The notes: a model not told the origin generated them from the sequence alone. A stretch of 64,000 nt of DNA from a cyanobiont of Ornithocercus magnificus (GCA_007996965.1 BIMP01000001.1:558001-622000), one strand, 5' to 3'. Counted from the stretch's first letter, positions 39,064 through 49,260 are shown. Program-made: numbers and translations.

Positions 39064-40143
39064 CTAAGTTCCCTGCATTGCGCAGTGGTTGAGGTGGTCT
39101 TGTCCAGCAGTAGTAACTACTCTTCCACGAGGTGTACGCTGGAGAAAGCCAAGCTGCATCAAAAAAGGCTCAATCACCGCCTCCAATGTGCTCGGATCTT
39201 CGCCAAACGAAGCAGCTAGTGTGTTTAAGCCAACTGGTCTACCCCCATGATACTGTAGTAAAAGCTCGAGTAAGCGACGGTCACAAGCATCGAGGCCACG
39301 CTCATCAACCTGGTGCATTGCCAAGGCTTCATCAACCATTTGAAGTGGCACAATTGACCCCTCAACACCGCGGACAATGGCTACATCTCTTACCCAGCGC
39401 AATAGACGATTAGCTGCCCTGGGAGTGCCGCGGCAGCGACCAGCAATAGCTGCTGCTGCGTCAGGCGTAAGCTGCATACTAAGCAATTGTGCTGTCCGCA
39501 ATACAATTGCTCTCAGGTCTGCTTGTTCATAGAAGTCTAGTCTCTGGACTAAGCCAAATCGGTCTCGTAGCGGTGAGCTAAGCAAACCTGCCCGCGTAGT
39601 CGCTCCTATTAGCGTGAAGGCGGGTAACCGCAGTGATTTAGCGCGAGTTTTGCTGTTCTTGCCAACAGTGAGATCTAACCGCCAGTCTTCCATCGCAGGG
39701 TAGAGCAGCTCCTCAGCAACGCGCGGTAGGCGATGAATCTCATCAATGAATAGCAGCTCGCGAGGCTGCAAGTTAATTAGTAAGCCAATAATATCACGGG
39801 GTCGCTCTAAGGCTGGAGCACTAGCGACGTGGCAATGAACACCTAGCTCTCTAGCTAGCACTAGGGCCATAGTCGTCTTACCAAGACCCGGTGGTCCATG
39901 CAGCAGCACATGATCAAGAGTACTGCCACGTTTCAGGGCAGCCTTAACGGCAATCTTAAGTATTTGTTTAAGTTCATGCTGACCAACGTAATCATCAAGA
40001 CGAGTAGGACGTAAACTGCCTTCGCTCAGATTATTGAACCTAGCTGTATTCACAGCTAATGATGCACCGCCTAGCTGATTCCTACCACTTGTTAGTTGCA
40101 GCCGAGTGCGGCCATGGGTTTTACCAGAAGATACAATGACCAT
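39064..40143 (-). CDS. ruvB: Holliday junction branch migration ATPase
   Basis: RuvB is the hexameric motor that drives branch migration of Holliday junctions with Ruv[21 protein letters not shown] is Walker [14 protein letters not shown] is Walker [19 protein letters not shown] is the sensor 1 and arginine-finger region. [12 protein letters not shown] opens the family domain. The ATG at 40143 gives 359 residues; an upstream frame that reaches 40365 would overlap smpB and is unlikely. It is divergent from smpB with 50 bases between starts. Confidence 0.95.
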   Translation of the reverse strand: MVIVSSGKTHGRTRLQLTSGRNQLGGASLAVNTARFNNLSEGSLRPTRLDDYVGQHELKQILKIAVKAALKRGSTLDHVLLHGPPGLGKTTMALVLARELGVHCHVASAPALERPRDIIGLLINLQPRELLFIDEIHRLPRVAEELLYPAMEDWRLDLTVGKNSKTRAKSLRLPAFTLIGATTRAGLLSSPLRDRFGLVQRLDFYEQADLRAIVLRTAQLLSMQLTPDAAAAIAGRCRGTPRAANRLLRWVRDVAIVRGVEGSIVPLQMVDEALAMHQVDERGLDACDRRLLELLLQYHGGRPVGLNTLAASFGEDPSTLEAVIEPFLMQLGFLQRTPRGRVVTTAGQDHLNHCAMQGT

Positions 40144-40193
40144 AGCCGCAGAATATCGGCCTCTCGACAAAGTTAGGAGGTAACAGCCTGGAT

Positions 40194-40694
40194 ATGGTGA
40201 AGAAAAACAGAAGTAAAAAGGTAGCTGCAGCATCTCGGACTGCAGCGAAGCGTTTACTGGCCGATAACCGACTAGCCCGGCACCGCTATGAAATACTCGA
40301 CACTTTGGAGACGGGTATCGAGCTAGTGGGTACTGAAGTGAAGGCAATCCGTGCAGGGCAAGCAAACCTAAGAGACGGTTTCTGCTTGATACGCGATGGT
40401 AGTCTCACGTTGCACAATGTGCACATCTCGCCGCATAGTCATGCCAGCAATTACTTCAACCATGACTCACTGCGAGTGCGCCGGCTGTTGGCGCATCGCC
40501 GCGAGATCGATAGGTTGCGTGGGCAGTTAGATCAGAAAGGACTAACCCTGATACCACTTAACCTCCATCTCAAGCGTTCCTGGATTAAGCTGACTCTTGG
40601 TTTGGGTAAAGGTCGTAAGCTGCACGATAAACGCCAGGCAGAGAAAAAAAAGGTTGCTGACCGAGAAGCGCAACAGGCTATTGCCCGTTACTGA
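40194..40694 (+). CDS. smpB: SsrA (tmRNA)-binding protein
   Basis: SmpB delivers tmRNA to stalled ribosomes. The conserved opening is [32 protein letters not shown], followed by the [21 protein letters not shown] block. [16 protein letters not shown] is the family's C-terminal basic region. 166 residues is normal. The lysine-rich N-terminus ([12 protein letters not shown]) is typical of cyanobacteria. tmRNA (ssrA) itself is not in the window. Confidence 0.95.
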   Translation: MVKKNRSKKVAAASRTAAKRLLADNRLARHRYEILDTLETGIELVGTEVKAIRAGQANLRDGFCLIRDGSLTLHNVHISPHSHASNYFNHDSLRVRRLLAHRREIDRLRGQLDQKGLTLIPLNLHLKRSWIKLTLGLGKGRKLHDKRQAEKKKVADREAQQAIARY

Positions 40695-40851
40695 AGATCC
40701 TAGACAGGTATAGTTCTATTAGAATCTAAATCAACCATAAATTCAGGAACCATAGCGGGTAGAAAAGTATATAGTGACTTGGAGATCTGAGTACTTGTGA
40801 TAAAGCTAAATTATCGAAGCAAATCTTCAGTGAGAATATCTTTGCTAGTAA

Positions 40852-41853
40852 TCAATTTATTCTAGCAGTAATAACTGCTGGCAATAAACTAGTACGATAG
40901 GCTAATGTAATTAACCCAGAAGCCATACCCTTATTAGTAACAACCAATTGTAATGGCGAGCCAGTATCTGGGCCGACTTTTATAACCGGAGCTAAACCTT
41001 GATTAACGATTACCTTGCCATTGTTTCCAAATATCACTATTTGCATTAACGGTGTGCCCTTGGCAGTAAGGATTAAGTGGTTTCTGGGCAGCATACAAAT
41101 TGTAATCAAGCGAGCTCCACGAGCTGGTACCCAAGCAGATAAGGTTGTGGATTCACTCGTCCAGGCGATAACTGATTTGATATTCACGTCCTCAAGCCTC
41201 TGCAAGGCAGCCGCATACCAAAGCTGACGATAAGGCTCTGGCGGCTTGCGACCTAAAATGGCCCTAGGCATAAATCTTGACTGAATACTGATATTGATGA
41301 ACCGATCCACAGCTGGAGCACTAATACCTGCATCAGCAAGTGCTCGAAGCTGCGCTCGCCAGTCAACAACCTTCAGATTTCCAAGTCGCAAACGTAGCTG
41401 GGGGGGTAGCTGCTCAATGCGGGTTAGCCACTCTTCAGCTAGTTCACTCCAAACATGTTGTAATAACGCATCCTCAGCAGAGCTATTTAGCAAGCGGCTT
41501 GCCGAGTTAAGGTCATGGTTCAGCATGCTCGTGTCTACTAACTGGAAAAACCAGCTACGGTTAACTTGCAAGGCTCGTAGCCTGCTAATCAGATATTGAC
41601 GTTGACTCATATCTGCCGATGACGGTACGGTAGTTATTGATGAATAGTTCACTAAATCCTCTGGCATATTAGATGACAATCTGGCTCGGTGCGTGCCACT
41701 ACGGCCTAGCAGCAACCAGCCAACTGTAGTAACAAACAATACTAATAGAAATAGCACCCCAACCATAGGCCAGATATGACCCTCTCTAGCTTGCTCGCGC
41801 TCAGCTATGCGTCTACGGGAATCTAGACCGCAACTTGCAAACCATACATACAT
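40852..41853 (-). CDS. Hypothetical single-pass membrane protein
   Basis: The 333-residue protein has one strong hydrophobic segment at about 30-48 (PMVGVLFLLVLFVTTVGWLL) and a large soluble part. The N-terminal side has RRRIAEREQAR, so the topology is probably cytoplasmic N-terminus with the rest outside. The C-terminal half looks beta-rich (LILTAKGTPLMQIVIFGNNGKVIVNQG), possibly a domain of its own. I do not recognise it. It lies alone, downstream of smpB on the other strand, with a 549-base gap upstream. Confidence 0.6.
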   Translation of the reverse strand: MYVWFASCGLDSRRRIAEREQAREGHIWPMVGVLFLLVLFVTTVGWLLLGRSGTHRARLSSNMPEDLVNYSSITTVPSSADMSQRQYLISRLRALQVNRSWFFQLVDTSMLNHDLNSASRLLNSSAEDALLQHVWSELAEEWLTRIEQLPPQLRLRLGNLKVVDWRAQLRALADAGISAPAVDRFINISIQSRFMPRAILGRKPPEPYRQLWYAAALQRLEDVNIKSVIAWTSESTTLSAWVPARGARLITICMLPRNHLILTAKGTPLMQIVIFGNNGKVIVNQGLAPVIKVGPDTGSPLQLVVTNKGMASGLITLAYRTSLLPAVITARIN

Positions 41854-42402
41854 AACCTAGATATAAGCTCTGTGGGTTCTGATACCAGTCAAAACCTGAT
41901 CGCAGGAATACTGCACATATTCCCTGCTTAGTTGGCATGTCTCAATATAGTACTGCCGGTCGAGATACACAGCGTTGTTTGCCTGAAGCTTTTGTGTTCT
42001 ACTGCAGATGCTAGAAAACTACAATTGCACAAACTCCGAACACCAAGCATACAAATTATGTCCAGATAATAAACTACCTTAGCAGCAAAGCCACTCCTCA
42101 AGGGCTTGCTATACAAGTAAGGTTTCTAGTCACTGTTACAGGATCAAGAGCTACAGACCTGCACTTCAATTTAGGTGAAGTCACATTTATTACAAATCTT
42201 AACAGAGTCCACAGCTTACTTAAAGTTGTCTAAAGATTCCCACTAGAAGTCATTGCCCTCAAAACAAAGCTACAGCTATAGCGTAGTATGCCCAATAGCG
42301 AGCCCCGTTCCCATTTCAGGCTTTATTTATCAGGAAAAGTGCCACTAGCTGCGCTAAATCCTCATATAAGGTATCTAGGGTCTACTGAACGTTAGCACCG
42401 CT
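41854..42402. other. Intergenic region, no gene seen
   Basis: 549 bases between two divergent genes. A 62-residue frame on the minus strand (41928-42116) has no family features and looks random. No tRNA or hairpin with a T-run was seen. It must contain the egtB promoter. Confidence 0.45.
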
Positions 42403-43623
42403 ATGGTTCTTCCAACGTCTGTGTCAAACCCATCTACAGACTTAGCTACACACCTTCAAGAAGTAAGACATTCTAGCGAGCTGCTAATCAAGCCGCTGGA
42501 GTTGGAGGATCTATGTTTACAGGGCATGGAAGAAGCCAGTCCCCCAAAGTGGCACTTGGCTCATACCAACTGGTTCTTCGAGAGTCTTGTGTTACGTCCT
42601 GGACTTCCTGGATTCACTGCTATTGATCCACGCTGGGATCTTTTATTCAACTCATACTATGAATCTCTTGGAAAACGTTACCCACGTTTGCACCGCGGCC
42701 TGCTCAGCCGTCCTACAATTACAGAAATCTTAGACTGGCGACGGCGCGTAGATATTGGGCTCGCCCAACTGCTTCAGAATAGAAGTCTCTCACCTGAAAA
42801 GCGCGCTCTCGTCGAGCTAGGCTTACATCACGAGCAACAACATCAGGAGTTGCTACTCATGGACTTGCTTGACGGGTTCAGCCGCCAACCGCTTGAGCCA
42901 GTCTATCAACACAATTGGCGTAATCCGCCTGTAGTGAAAGGGTCGCAGACTTGGCTAAGCTGCGATGGTGGTTTGGTGACAATTGGGACCAGCAACGGCT
43001 TCCACTTTGATAACGAAGGGCCGCCTCATCAGGTTTGGCTAGAGCCCTTTATGATATCAGACCGCTTGGTAACTAACAATGATTACGTAGGCTTCATTGC
43101 CGACAATGGGTATAACAGGCCGGAGCTATGGATGAGTGAAGGCTGGTCTATCTGCCAACAGGAGTGTTGGCAAGCACCGTGCTACTGGCGCAGGGAGGAT
43201 AGCTGTGCAGACTGGTCTTGGGAATTTACCTTAGCAGGCCGTTGTCTATTAAACCCTGATGCTCCTGTGCGCCACCTCAGTTGGTTCGAGGCCGATGCTT
43301 ATGCACGCTGGGCAAGTGCTCGGCTGCCTCTTGAAACGGAATGGGAGCAAGCAAGACGTCAATATGGCAACCTGCTACAGGAGGCACATGGTATACTATG
43401 GCAGTGGACGGCTAGTCCATACCGGCCCTACGTAGGCTATGTTCCTGCTGCTGGTGCAGTTGGTGAGTACAATGGTAAATTCATGACTTCCCAATTTGTG
43501 TTGCGTGGTAGCAGTGCGCTGACACCTGCCGGACATGCCCGTGATACCTACAGAAATTTTTTCCCACCAGCAAGCCGTTGGATAGCAGCTGGTTTCCGCT
43601 TAGCACTACATCATAGCAGATGA
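42403..43623 (+). CDS. egtB: Ergothioneine biosynthesis sulfoxide synthase
   Basis: EgtB is an iron enzyme that joins a thiol substrate to hercynine with O2. The N-terminal DinB-like domain has WHLAHTNWFFE (H51 region) and GLHHEQQHQELL (H143 and H147), matching the three-His iron site. The C-terminal half is an FGE-sulfatase (formylglycine-type) domain with WEFTLAGR, WEWTASPY-like WQWTASPYRP and a TYRNFFPPASRWIAAGFRLA end. Length 406, typical. The ATG is at 42403. Its last 4 bases overlap egtD. Confidence 0.92.
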   Translation: MVLPTSVSNPSTDLATHLQEVRHSSELLIKPLELEDLCLQGMEEASPPKWHLAHTNWFFESLVLRPGLPGFTAIDPRWDLLFNSYYESLGKRYPRLHRGLLSRPTITEILDWRRRVDIGLAQLLQNRSLSPEKRALVELGLHHEQQHQELLLMDLLDGFSRQPLEPVYQHNWRNPPVVKGSQTWLSCDGGLVTIGTSNGFHFDNEGPPHQVWLEPFMISDRLVTNNDYVGFIADNGYNRPELWMSEGWSICQQECWQAPCYWRREDSCADWSWEFTLAGRCLLNPDAPVRHLSWFEADAYARWASARLPLETEWEQARRQYGNLLQEAHGILWQWTASPYRPYVGYVPAAGAVGEYNGKFMTSQFVLRGSSALTPAGHARDTYRNFFPPASRWIAAGFRLALHHSR

Positions 43624-44600
43624 AATTCCCTGCTGCTAATCTAATCGATTTGCATCCAGCTCCAGCTGATATGAAGCGTTTAGTATGCCAAGGCTTAAGA
43701 CGCCGACCGCGTCAATTACCTGCCTGGTTTCTCTACGATATTGAGGGATCTAAGTTATTTGACCGTATCTGCGAGCAACCAGAGTATAGCTTGATGCGCA
43801 CTGAAACCAGGCTAATAGAACAGCAAGCCTCTGCCATTGCTCAGGAACTGTGCAAACATGGCCAAAATCTAAATACTGCGATCATTGAGTTTGGCGCTGG
43901 TAGTGCTCGCAAAGTAGGACCGTTGTTGCAAGCCCTGAAACCGGACTCTTACATTGCACTTGACATTAGCTACACACATCTGCAGTTATCTATCGAGAGT
44001 TTGCAACGTCTTTACCCAGATGTCTCAGTGCTAGGAATTTGTTGCGATCATAGCAAGCTTGAGAAGTTGCCAGCTCATCCGCTAATAGGAGAGCATCACT
44101 GCATAGGTTTCTTCCCGGGTAGTTCTTTGGGTAACTTCAGTTCAGAGGAAGCAGTGGCACTGCTAAAGGGCTTCCGCCGCTTACTAAATGGCGGCCCACT
44201 ATTGCTGGGCCTTGACCATCCGAAAGCGCCCTCTCGTCTAGAGGCAGCCTATAATGATGCGGCGGGTGTCTCTGCAGCTTTTGCACGTAACCTGCTAAAG
44301 CGACTCAACCTAGAGTTGAGGGGGGACTTTATTGTTGAGCAATTTGACTATCGTGCCTGCTGGCAGCCAGAGCATAGACGCATAGCAATGGCGTTGATCA
44401 GCTGCCAAGATCAGCAAGTAAACGTCGCTGGGCAGCGGTGGAATTTTAGCAGTGGCGAGGAGCTAATCACAGAATACAGCGTAAAATATGACCCGAGAGC
44501 AGCTTGCTCGATTGCTGCTCAAGCTGGCTGGCGCTGTCGTACACGCTGGCATGACCCAGATGATGACTTATCACTTCATTTACTGGAAACATCAGCTTAA
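43620..44600 (+). CDS. egtD: L-histidine N-alpha-methyltransferase
   Basis: EgtD trimethylates histidine to hercynine with three SAM. DIEGSKLFDRICEQPEYSLMRTE, IIEFGAGSARKVGPLL (SAM loop), YIALDISYTHLQLS and FFPGSSLGNFSSEE are family blocks. 326 residues. It starts inside the egtB stop (ATGA), so the two form an operon. The S-adenosylhomocysteine produced is handled by ahcY at 51630. EgtA, EgtC and EgtE are absent here, as in many cyanobacteria. Confidence 0.93.
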   Translation: MKFPAANLIDLHPAPADMKRLVCQGLRRRPRQLPAWFLYDIEGSKLFDRICEQPEYSLMRTETRLIEQQASAIAQELCKHGQNLNTAIIEFGAGSARKVGPLLQALKPDSYIALDISYTHLQLSIESLQRLYPDVSVLGICCDHSKLEKLPAHPLIGEHHCIGFFPGSSLGNFSSEEAVALLKGFRRLLNGGPLLLGLDHPKAPSRLEAAYNDAAGVSAAFARNLLKRLNLELRGDFIVEQFDYRACWQPEHRRIAMALISCQDQQVNVAGQRWNFSSGEELITEYSVKYDPRAACSIAAQAGWRCRTRWHDPDDDLSLHLLETSA

Positions 44601-44979
44601 GCTAGGACTATGGTAAGGTTTTTAGATTTACTGGGGCTAATGCACGGGGGGCTGTCTGCTTTAGGCAACTCTAGGTAATAGAAGATCGCGAAGAAACATT
44701 ACTTGCTATCAGGGCTGACAATCTAGAATAGGTAACAGATACAGAATAATAACCTCAGAGTCAGCGGTCAGCCAGACAATCTAGAACAGTCGAGCTGTTT
44801 AGGCTGTGCATGTAAATGCACGCTGCAAGTAGTAAGGGCTAGGCCAAAACTTCTCTTGAGGAACTAAATTCTAGAGGGGGTATCAAATCCTGTTCAGAGC
44901 TTGATAAGCATGTAGTACTGGAGGAGATCAAGCCTTAAAGCTAAGCTAATGGCATCAACACAGACTAAAGCCAACCAGA
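44601..44979. other. Intergenic region with a 12-bp direct repeat, no gene seen
   Basis: No coding frame was seen in these 379 bases. GACAATCTAGAA occurs twice (44717-44728 and 44775-44786), 58 bases apart. This may be chance or an element of regulation. No tRNA or strong terminator. Confidence 0.45.
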
Positions 44980-45243
44980 TTAGGACTTTGGTGCTGGTGG
45001 TTCTAAGCTGACATTTTCAGGTGGCGGAGTCGGATCAGGATCAGCAATTAACATGTGCTGGAGCACAATTTCAGGACGCTCACTATCGCGCCAGCGGATC
45101 CGGTAGGCGGGCATTTTTGTACCCCGGCTAGTGGTCTGTTCGACAGGCTCCATGACCCATCCCCGTCGGGATCGGCCCTGCGGATTTCGCTTGACCACTG
45201 CATCAGCATGTTTGAAGCGGAAACCTACGCGCTCGCCACTCAT
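44980..45243 (-). CDS. Small conserved hypothetical protein
   Basis: The 87-residue protein is basic at the start (GFRFKHADAVVKRNPQGRSRRGWV), with a central EPVEQTTSRGTKMPAYRIRWRDSERPEIVLQHMLIADPDP and a proline-rich tail. I recall near-identical short proteins next to lysS in marine picocyanobacteria, but cannot check. It lies 27 bases downstream of lysS on the same strand and is probably in its transcript. No function is known to me. Confidence 0.65.
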   Translation of the reverse strand: MSGERVGFRFKHADAVVKRNPQGRSRRGWVMEPVEQTTSRGTKMPAYRIRWRDSERPEIVLQHMLIADPDPTPPPENVSLEPPAPKS

Positions 45244-45270
45244 GGGAAGAGGATTCTGCCACTAGGTTAA

Positions 45271-46752
45271 TTATCCATGTTGAGGGCTCTCAGGCCGCAG
45301 TAGAGGGAAAGCTATTACGTCACGTATAGAGGGGCTATCAGTGAGCAGCATTACCAGCCGGTCAATGCCAATACCAAGTCCTCCAGTAGGTGGCATACCA
45401 ATCTCAAGAGCTTGCAGAAAGTCCTCATCGATAGAGTGAGCTTCAAGATTGCCAGTCTGCCGACGCTGCTGCTGGATCTCGAAACGTTGGCGCTGGTCAA
45501 CAGGATCAATCAACTCGCTGAAAGCATTGGCAACCTCGCGACCGGCTATAAAAAGCTCAAAGCGCTCAGCAAGACCTGGCTTGGTACGATGTAAGCGTGC
45601 CAGTGGCGAGATTTCGGCAGGATAATCCATAACAAATGTCGGCTGGATGAGTTCAGCCTCAACTGTCTGCTCGAAAGCCTCGTTGAGCAGTTGCCCAACA
45701 CTATAAGTGGGCCCCGGTACTCGCAATCCTGCTTTTGTCATTGCTGCTGCAGCTGCATGCCAGTTTGGAAAAATAGTGAAGTCTATTCCAGTAGCCTCCT
45801 CGACTAGTGCATGCATACTAATGCGCCGCCAAGGGGGTGTGAGATTGATCTCTTGACCTTGATAGCTAAGAACTGTCCCGCTACAAACTTGCTGGCAGAC
45901 TGAGCTAATTAGTTCCTCACTAAGGTGCATCATATCAGTATAGTCAGTATAGGCTTGATAAATTTCAACAGAGGTAAACTCCGGGTTATGATAAGTACTA
46001 ACCCCTTCGTTACGAAATATACGCCCCAGTTCATAAACTCTCTCAAACCCTCCTACTACCAATCGCTTGAGGTGAAGTTCAGTTGCGATGCGCAGGTATA
46101 GCGGTAGATTAAGGGCGTTGTGGTGTGTGGTGAACGGACGAGCATCGGCACCACCAGCTTCAGATTGAAGTATAGGTGTCTCGATCTCTAGGAAGTTGTG
46201 GTTATCGAGCCAGCGTCGGATCGCACTAACTGCAAGAGCACGACGGCGAAAAGTCTGGCGTGATTCAGGTGTAATAACCAAGTCTAAGTAGCGCTGCCGG
46301 TAGCGTTTTTCAATATTAGTAAGGCCGTGCCACTTATCTGGTAGGGGCTGTAGTGCTTTAGAAAGCATAGACCACTGTTTTACCTTAACTGAAAGCTCAC
46401 CACGGTCTGTGCGGCGCAACGTGCCCTTGACACCAATCAGGTCACCAGCATCGATCAGCTCAGTGAGCTGCGTGAAGCTCTCACCAAGTATGGTTTTCTC
46501 TAAGAAAAGCTGAATGGTGGATGTCTCATCAGCGAGGGTGAAGAAGGCAAGCCGTCCCATCACCCGGCGCGTCATTATCCGGCCAGCTATAGCTACGGTG
46601 ATGTTTCGTTCCTCACCCTTTGGCAAGTTTGTGTGCGCTAGCTGAAGTTCTTCTGCTCGATGGGTTTGCTCGAAGCGAAGCCCATAGGGCTCTATGCCAG
46701 CTTCCTTTAAAGAGCGGGATTTTTCGAGACGGATTTTACGCAAGTTGGGCAC
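45271..46752 (-). CDS. lysS: Lysyl-tRNA synthetase, class II
   Basis: LysRS charges tRNA-Lys. The N-terminal OB-fold domain ([21 protein letters not shown]) leads into the class II core: motif 2 is [20 protein letters not shown] and motif 3 is [13 protein letters not shown]. 493 residues, standard. The start is GTG at 46752 ([16 protein letters not shown]). It lies 35 bases past the response regulator on the same strand. Confidence 0.96.
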   Translation of the reverse strand: MPNLRKIRLEKSRSLKEAGIEPYGLRFEQTHRAEELQLAHTNLPKGEERNITVAIAGRIMTRRVMGRLAFFTLADETSTIQLFLEKTILGESFTQLTELIDAGDLIGVKGTLRRTDRGELSVKVKQWSMLSKALQPLPDKWHGLTNIEKRYRQRYLDLVITPESRQTFRRRALAVSAIRRWLDNHNFLEIETPILQSEAGGADARPFTTHHNALNLPLYLRIATELHLKRLVVGGFERVYELGRIFRNEGVSTYHNPEFTSVEIYQAYTDYTDMMHLSEELISSVCQQVCSGTVLSYQGQEINLTPPWRRISMHALVEEATGIDFTIFPNWHAAAAAMTKAGLRVPGPTYSVGQLLNEAFEQTVEAELIQPTFVMDYPAEISPLARLHRTKPGLAERFELFIAGREVANAFSELIDPVDQRQRFEIQQQRRQTGNLEAHSIDEDFLQALEIGMPPTGGLGIGIDRLVMLLTDSPSIRDVIAFPLLRPESPQHG

Positions 46753-46787
46753 AGCAACAGCCTTTCAGTCAGAGTTATCTTGCACAC

Positions 46788-47624
46788 TCAGCTGACTGCA
46801 GAGGTTGTTATCTCTCCAAAGCGTTGAGAGGCGTAGCCAATACCTCGCACAGTAAGAATTAGCTCGGGATTACGAGGGTCAGGCTCCAGCTTGCCTCGAA
46901 GCCGAACCACGTAGACATCGACTACGCGTAAGTCAGCAGCGCGGCGCGGTGGATAGCCCCAAAGCTGCTCGAGAATTTCAGCACGAGGAATAACCCGGCC
47001 AGGCTCACGAAACAGCAGCTCGAGTAAGCTAAATTCTGTATAGGTAAGTGCAATATTATCGCCCGCACGACTGACTTGCCGACGATTAGTATCAACTATG
47101 AGATCAGCTACACGTAATACACCCTGACTATTAGATATTTCCCTCAACTCACTAACAGAAGGGCAACGGCCCACGCGTCTCAAAATAGTAGTGATACGTA
47201 CCTCAAGTTCCTTTGGGCTAAACGGTTTTAGTAAGTAATCGTCTGCTCCGAGATCAAGACCAGCTACTCTCTCAGAGATCGCTTCTAAAGCTGTTAGGAA
47301 AATAATCGGCACACAAGACTCTGCCCGCAGTCTTCGGCAGACAGCAAAACCGTCAAGTTTAGGCAACATGACGTCTAGGACAATTAGGTCAGGGTGCTCA
47401 CGATGGAAAATTTCAAGGGCTTGCTCACCATCTTGGGCGCAGATCACGCGGTGACCTGCTAGCTGCAAACGGGCTACTAACACACGCTGTACTATCTGCT
47501 CATCATCAACGACTAGGATCGTTGACTTAGCAGAAAGTGGTTCACCTAGCCGCTCACCGGTGCTTCGCCCGGATTGAAGAGGGCTCACCGCGGCCATCCT
47601 GCGATACAGTGAAGGAGACGACAT
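46788..47624 (-). CDS. Response regulator, OmpR family, RpaB/Ycf27-like
   Basis: Receiver domain: TILVVDDE, LIVLDVMLPKLDG (phospho-Asp 84) and ADDYLLKPFSPKELE. DNA-binding winged helix: YTEFSLLELLFREPGRVIPR and VVDVYVVRLRGKLEPDPRNPELILTVRGIGYASQRF. The KPFSPKELE and NPELILT parts are RpaB traits, whereas RpaA has a different C-terminus. It differs from canonical RpaB in the receiver (QIVQRVLVARLQLAGHRV) and has a 33-residue N-terminal extension. RpaB binds light-stress promoters; whether this is the main copy or a paralog is uncertain. It lies upstream of lysS, same strand. Confidence 0.85.
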   Translation of the reverse strand: MSSPSLYRRMAAVSPLQSGRSTGERLGEPLSAKSTILVVDDEQIVQRVLVARLQLAGHRVICAQDGEQALEIFHREHPDLIVLDVMLPKLDGFAVCRRLRAESCVPIIFLTALEAISERVAGLDLGADDYLLKPFSPKELEVRITTILRRVGRCPSVSELREISNSQGVLRVADLIVDTNRRQVSRAGDNIALTYTEFSLLELLFREPGRVIPRAEILEQLWGYPPRRAADLRVVDVYVVRLRGKLEPDPRNPELILTVRGIGYASQRFGEITTSAVS

Positions 47625-48011
47625 TAAACGGACAGCACGATATCAATAGGGGTGGGAAGCGCATAGACTTGCAGGTTACAGATTGTCTTAACAATTGCTT
47701 ACTATCCCCGATTAGAGAGCACTGGCATAGAGATCGAACTGCTGAGACGACTCAGTCATCAAGTTCTCAGCTTTGGTCTATACAAGTACGAGCTCGCTAA
47801 ACCTAAATCAAAGATGACGCTTCACAACTGCACAACTATCTGCAAAGCCTGTCTTTTTCCCTACGATAGCATCGGACTTTTCTAACTATGCCCTACGATC
47901 ATGCGATATAGTAAATCTTTTGCGAGGGTATTATAGAAAAACTTGTTTTCTATTGAGTCCCAAGTAAATAAACTCTAGGTTTAGCCGAAGTATGTTATTC
48001 AGATTTAGTGT
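47625..48011. other. Intergenic region, no gene seen
   Basis: 387 bases between mreD and the response regulator, both minus strand. Frames are broken. AGAAAA-ACTTG-TTTTCT (near 47936) is a weak hairpin. The promoter of the response regulator must lie here. Confidence 0.45.
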
Positions 48012-48506
48012 TCATCGTCGCCACAGTAACAGGAGCCAAGATCCAACTATTGGCGTCAGCAATCCTGTAACAAGAGCTTGAGACAAGAGGCAACGCTGCC
48101 CCCAAGGAGCCAGTAGAGAGATAGTTCCTTTACCTATTAAGAGACTTTGGCCCCATAAAGTGAGACTGAGTAGTACACTACCTATCCAGGCTAATAGGCC
48201 AAGGTTAAGACTACGCTGAACCGGTGGTACACATCGACCCAATCGACCCCACCACCAGCCAAGTCCTGTAAGCCCCGGTACTTGGCTGATCTCCCCAATG
48301 CTGAGGCTATCTAGCGCCAGTCCAAGACAGAGGCCAGCGATTACTCCGGATACTGGGCCATCTACCAATGACCAAGGAAGAAGCCAGATCACAGCCCAGG
48401 AGGGGCCAACACCGCTTAGGCTGAGCCAAGAGGGTTCAGCTAGAGTCAGAAAAGGAACCAGTAGAGCAGAGGCGATGCAAGTCGGCTGACGGTGTAGACC
48501 AGACAT
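48012..48506 (-). CDS. mreD: Rod-shape protein MreD
   Basis: The 164-residue protein has about five hydrophobic segments (for example ALLVPFLTLAEPSWLSL and VIAGLCLGLALDSLSIG), as MreD has. MreD is sequence-diverse, so the call leans on its place after mreC. The ATG at 48506 overlaps mreC's TGA (TGATG). It would sit in the inner membrane with MreC and link MreB to cell-wall synthesis. Confidence 0.78.
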   Translation of the reverse strand: MSGLHRQPTCIASALLVPFLTLAEPSWLSLSGVGPSWAVIWLLPWSLVDGPVSGVIAGLCLGLALDSLSIGEISQVPGLTGLGWWWGRLGRCVPPVQRSLNLGLLAWIGSVLLSLTLWGQSLLIGKGTISLLAPWGQRCLLSQALVTGLLTPIVGSWLLLLWRR

Positions 48507-49258
48507 CAATGGCGGCGATGAATCTGTGCCCAATCAATTGCCTGAGCTGTAGCAGTTAGCTGCACAACAGCCTGAGGAGACGGAACAGCACGCATATTTA
48601 TGGACTGTACTATGCCAATTGGTAGGTTGGGTGGCAGAAGTGTGCTAGCGGGGGACGTACTGACTAGGTCGCCAGGTTGAATGCTTACATCCTTATTAAT
48701 AAATTCCAGTCGCGGACGGTTTGTACCAGCACCAATTAACATCCCGTGCCGCTGTACACGGGGCAACCAAACACCAATACGGCTGCCAGGAGCAGTTAGA
48801 AGACGGACACGAGCTGTAGTGGGTGTAACGCTCTGAACACGGCCTAATAGGCCACCCGGACCAAGAACAGCATCCCCACGACTAACCCCATCCAAGGCAC
48901 CACAGCCCAACTCAAGCTGCTGCCACCAACCCTCTACAGTGCGTGAGATTACAGCTGCCGACAGCCGCTGCACACCTGAAATATCTTCAAGTGCTACGAG
49001 CTCCCGCAGTCGTTTGTTGTCTTCTTCCAACAACTGCAGTCGCGATGCATTTTCTAAATCTACTCCAGACCGGATCCATTGATCCTGAGTAGGGCCCGGC
49101 CAAAATGGACGTGTAAGTAGGGCGTAAGCGTCCACAAATCCAGCGCCCTTACTCCATCTCACCAACCCAAGAGCAAGCACCAATAAAAGCCAATGGGGAA
49201 AGCCGTGCCAGCGTCTCCACCGTCCTTCCACAAGCCCAGGAATTGAGGGAGTCGTCAA
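48506..49258 (-). CDS. mreC: Rod-shape protein MreC
   Basis: The 250-residue protein has an N-terminal membrane helix (HWLLLVLALGLVRWS), then a coiled coil (DLENASRLQLLEEDNKRLRELV), then the beta-rich periplasmic MreC domain (VISRTVEGWWQQLELGCG, GDAVLGPGGLLGRVQ). TTG start at 49258, two bases past the mreB stop. It links MreB to the cell-wall synthases. Confidence 0.93.
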   Translation of the reverse strand: MTTPSIPGLVEGRWRRWHGFPHWLLLVLALGLVRWSKGAGFVDAYALLTRPFWPGPTQDQWIRSGVDLENASRLQLLEEDNKRLRELVALEDISGVQRLSAAVISRTVEGWWQQLELGCGALDGVSRGDAVLGPGGLLGRVQSVTPTTARVRLLTAPGSRIGVWLPRVQRHGMLIGAGTNRPRLEFINKDVSIQPGDLVSTSPASTLLPPNLPIGIVQSINMRAVPSPQAVVQLTATAQAIDWAQIHRRH

Positions 49259-49260
49259 AC

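Noticed and set aside
40144-40365. N-terminal extension of ruvB
   Set aside because: It would overlap smpB on the other strand, and the family domain begins after 40143.
41928-42116. 62-residue minus-strand frame in a gap
   Set aside because: No homologous feature, no ribosome site, random-looking composition.
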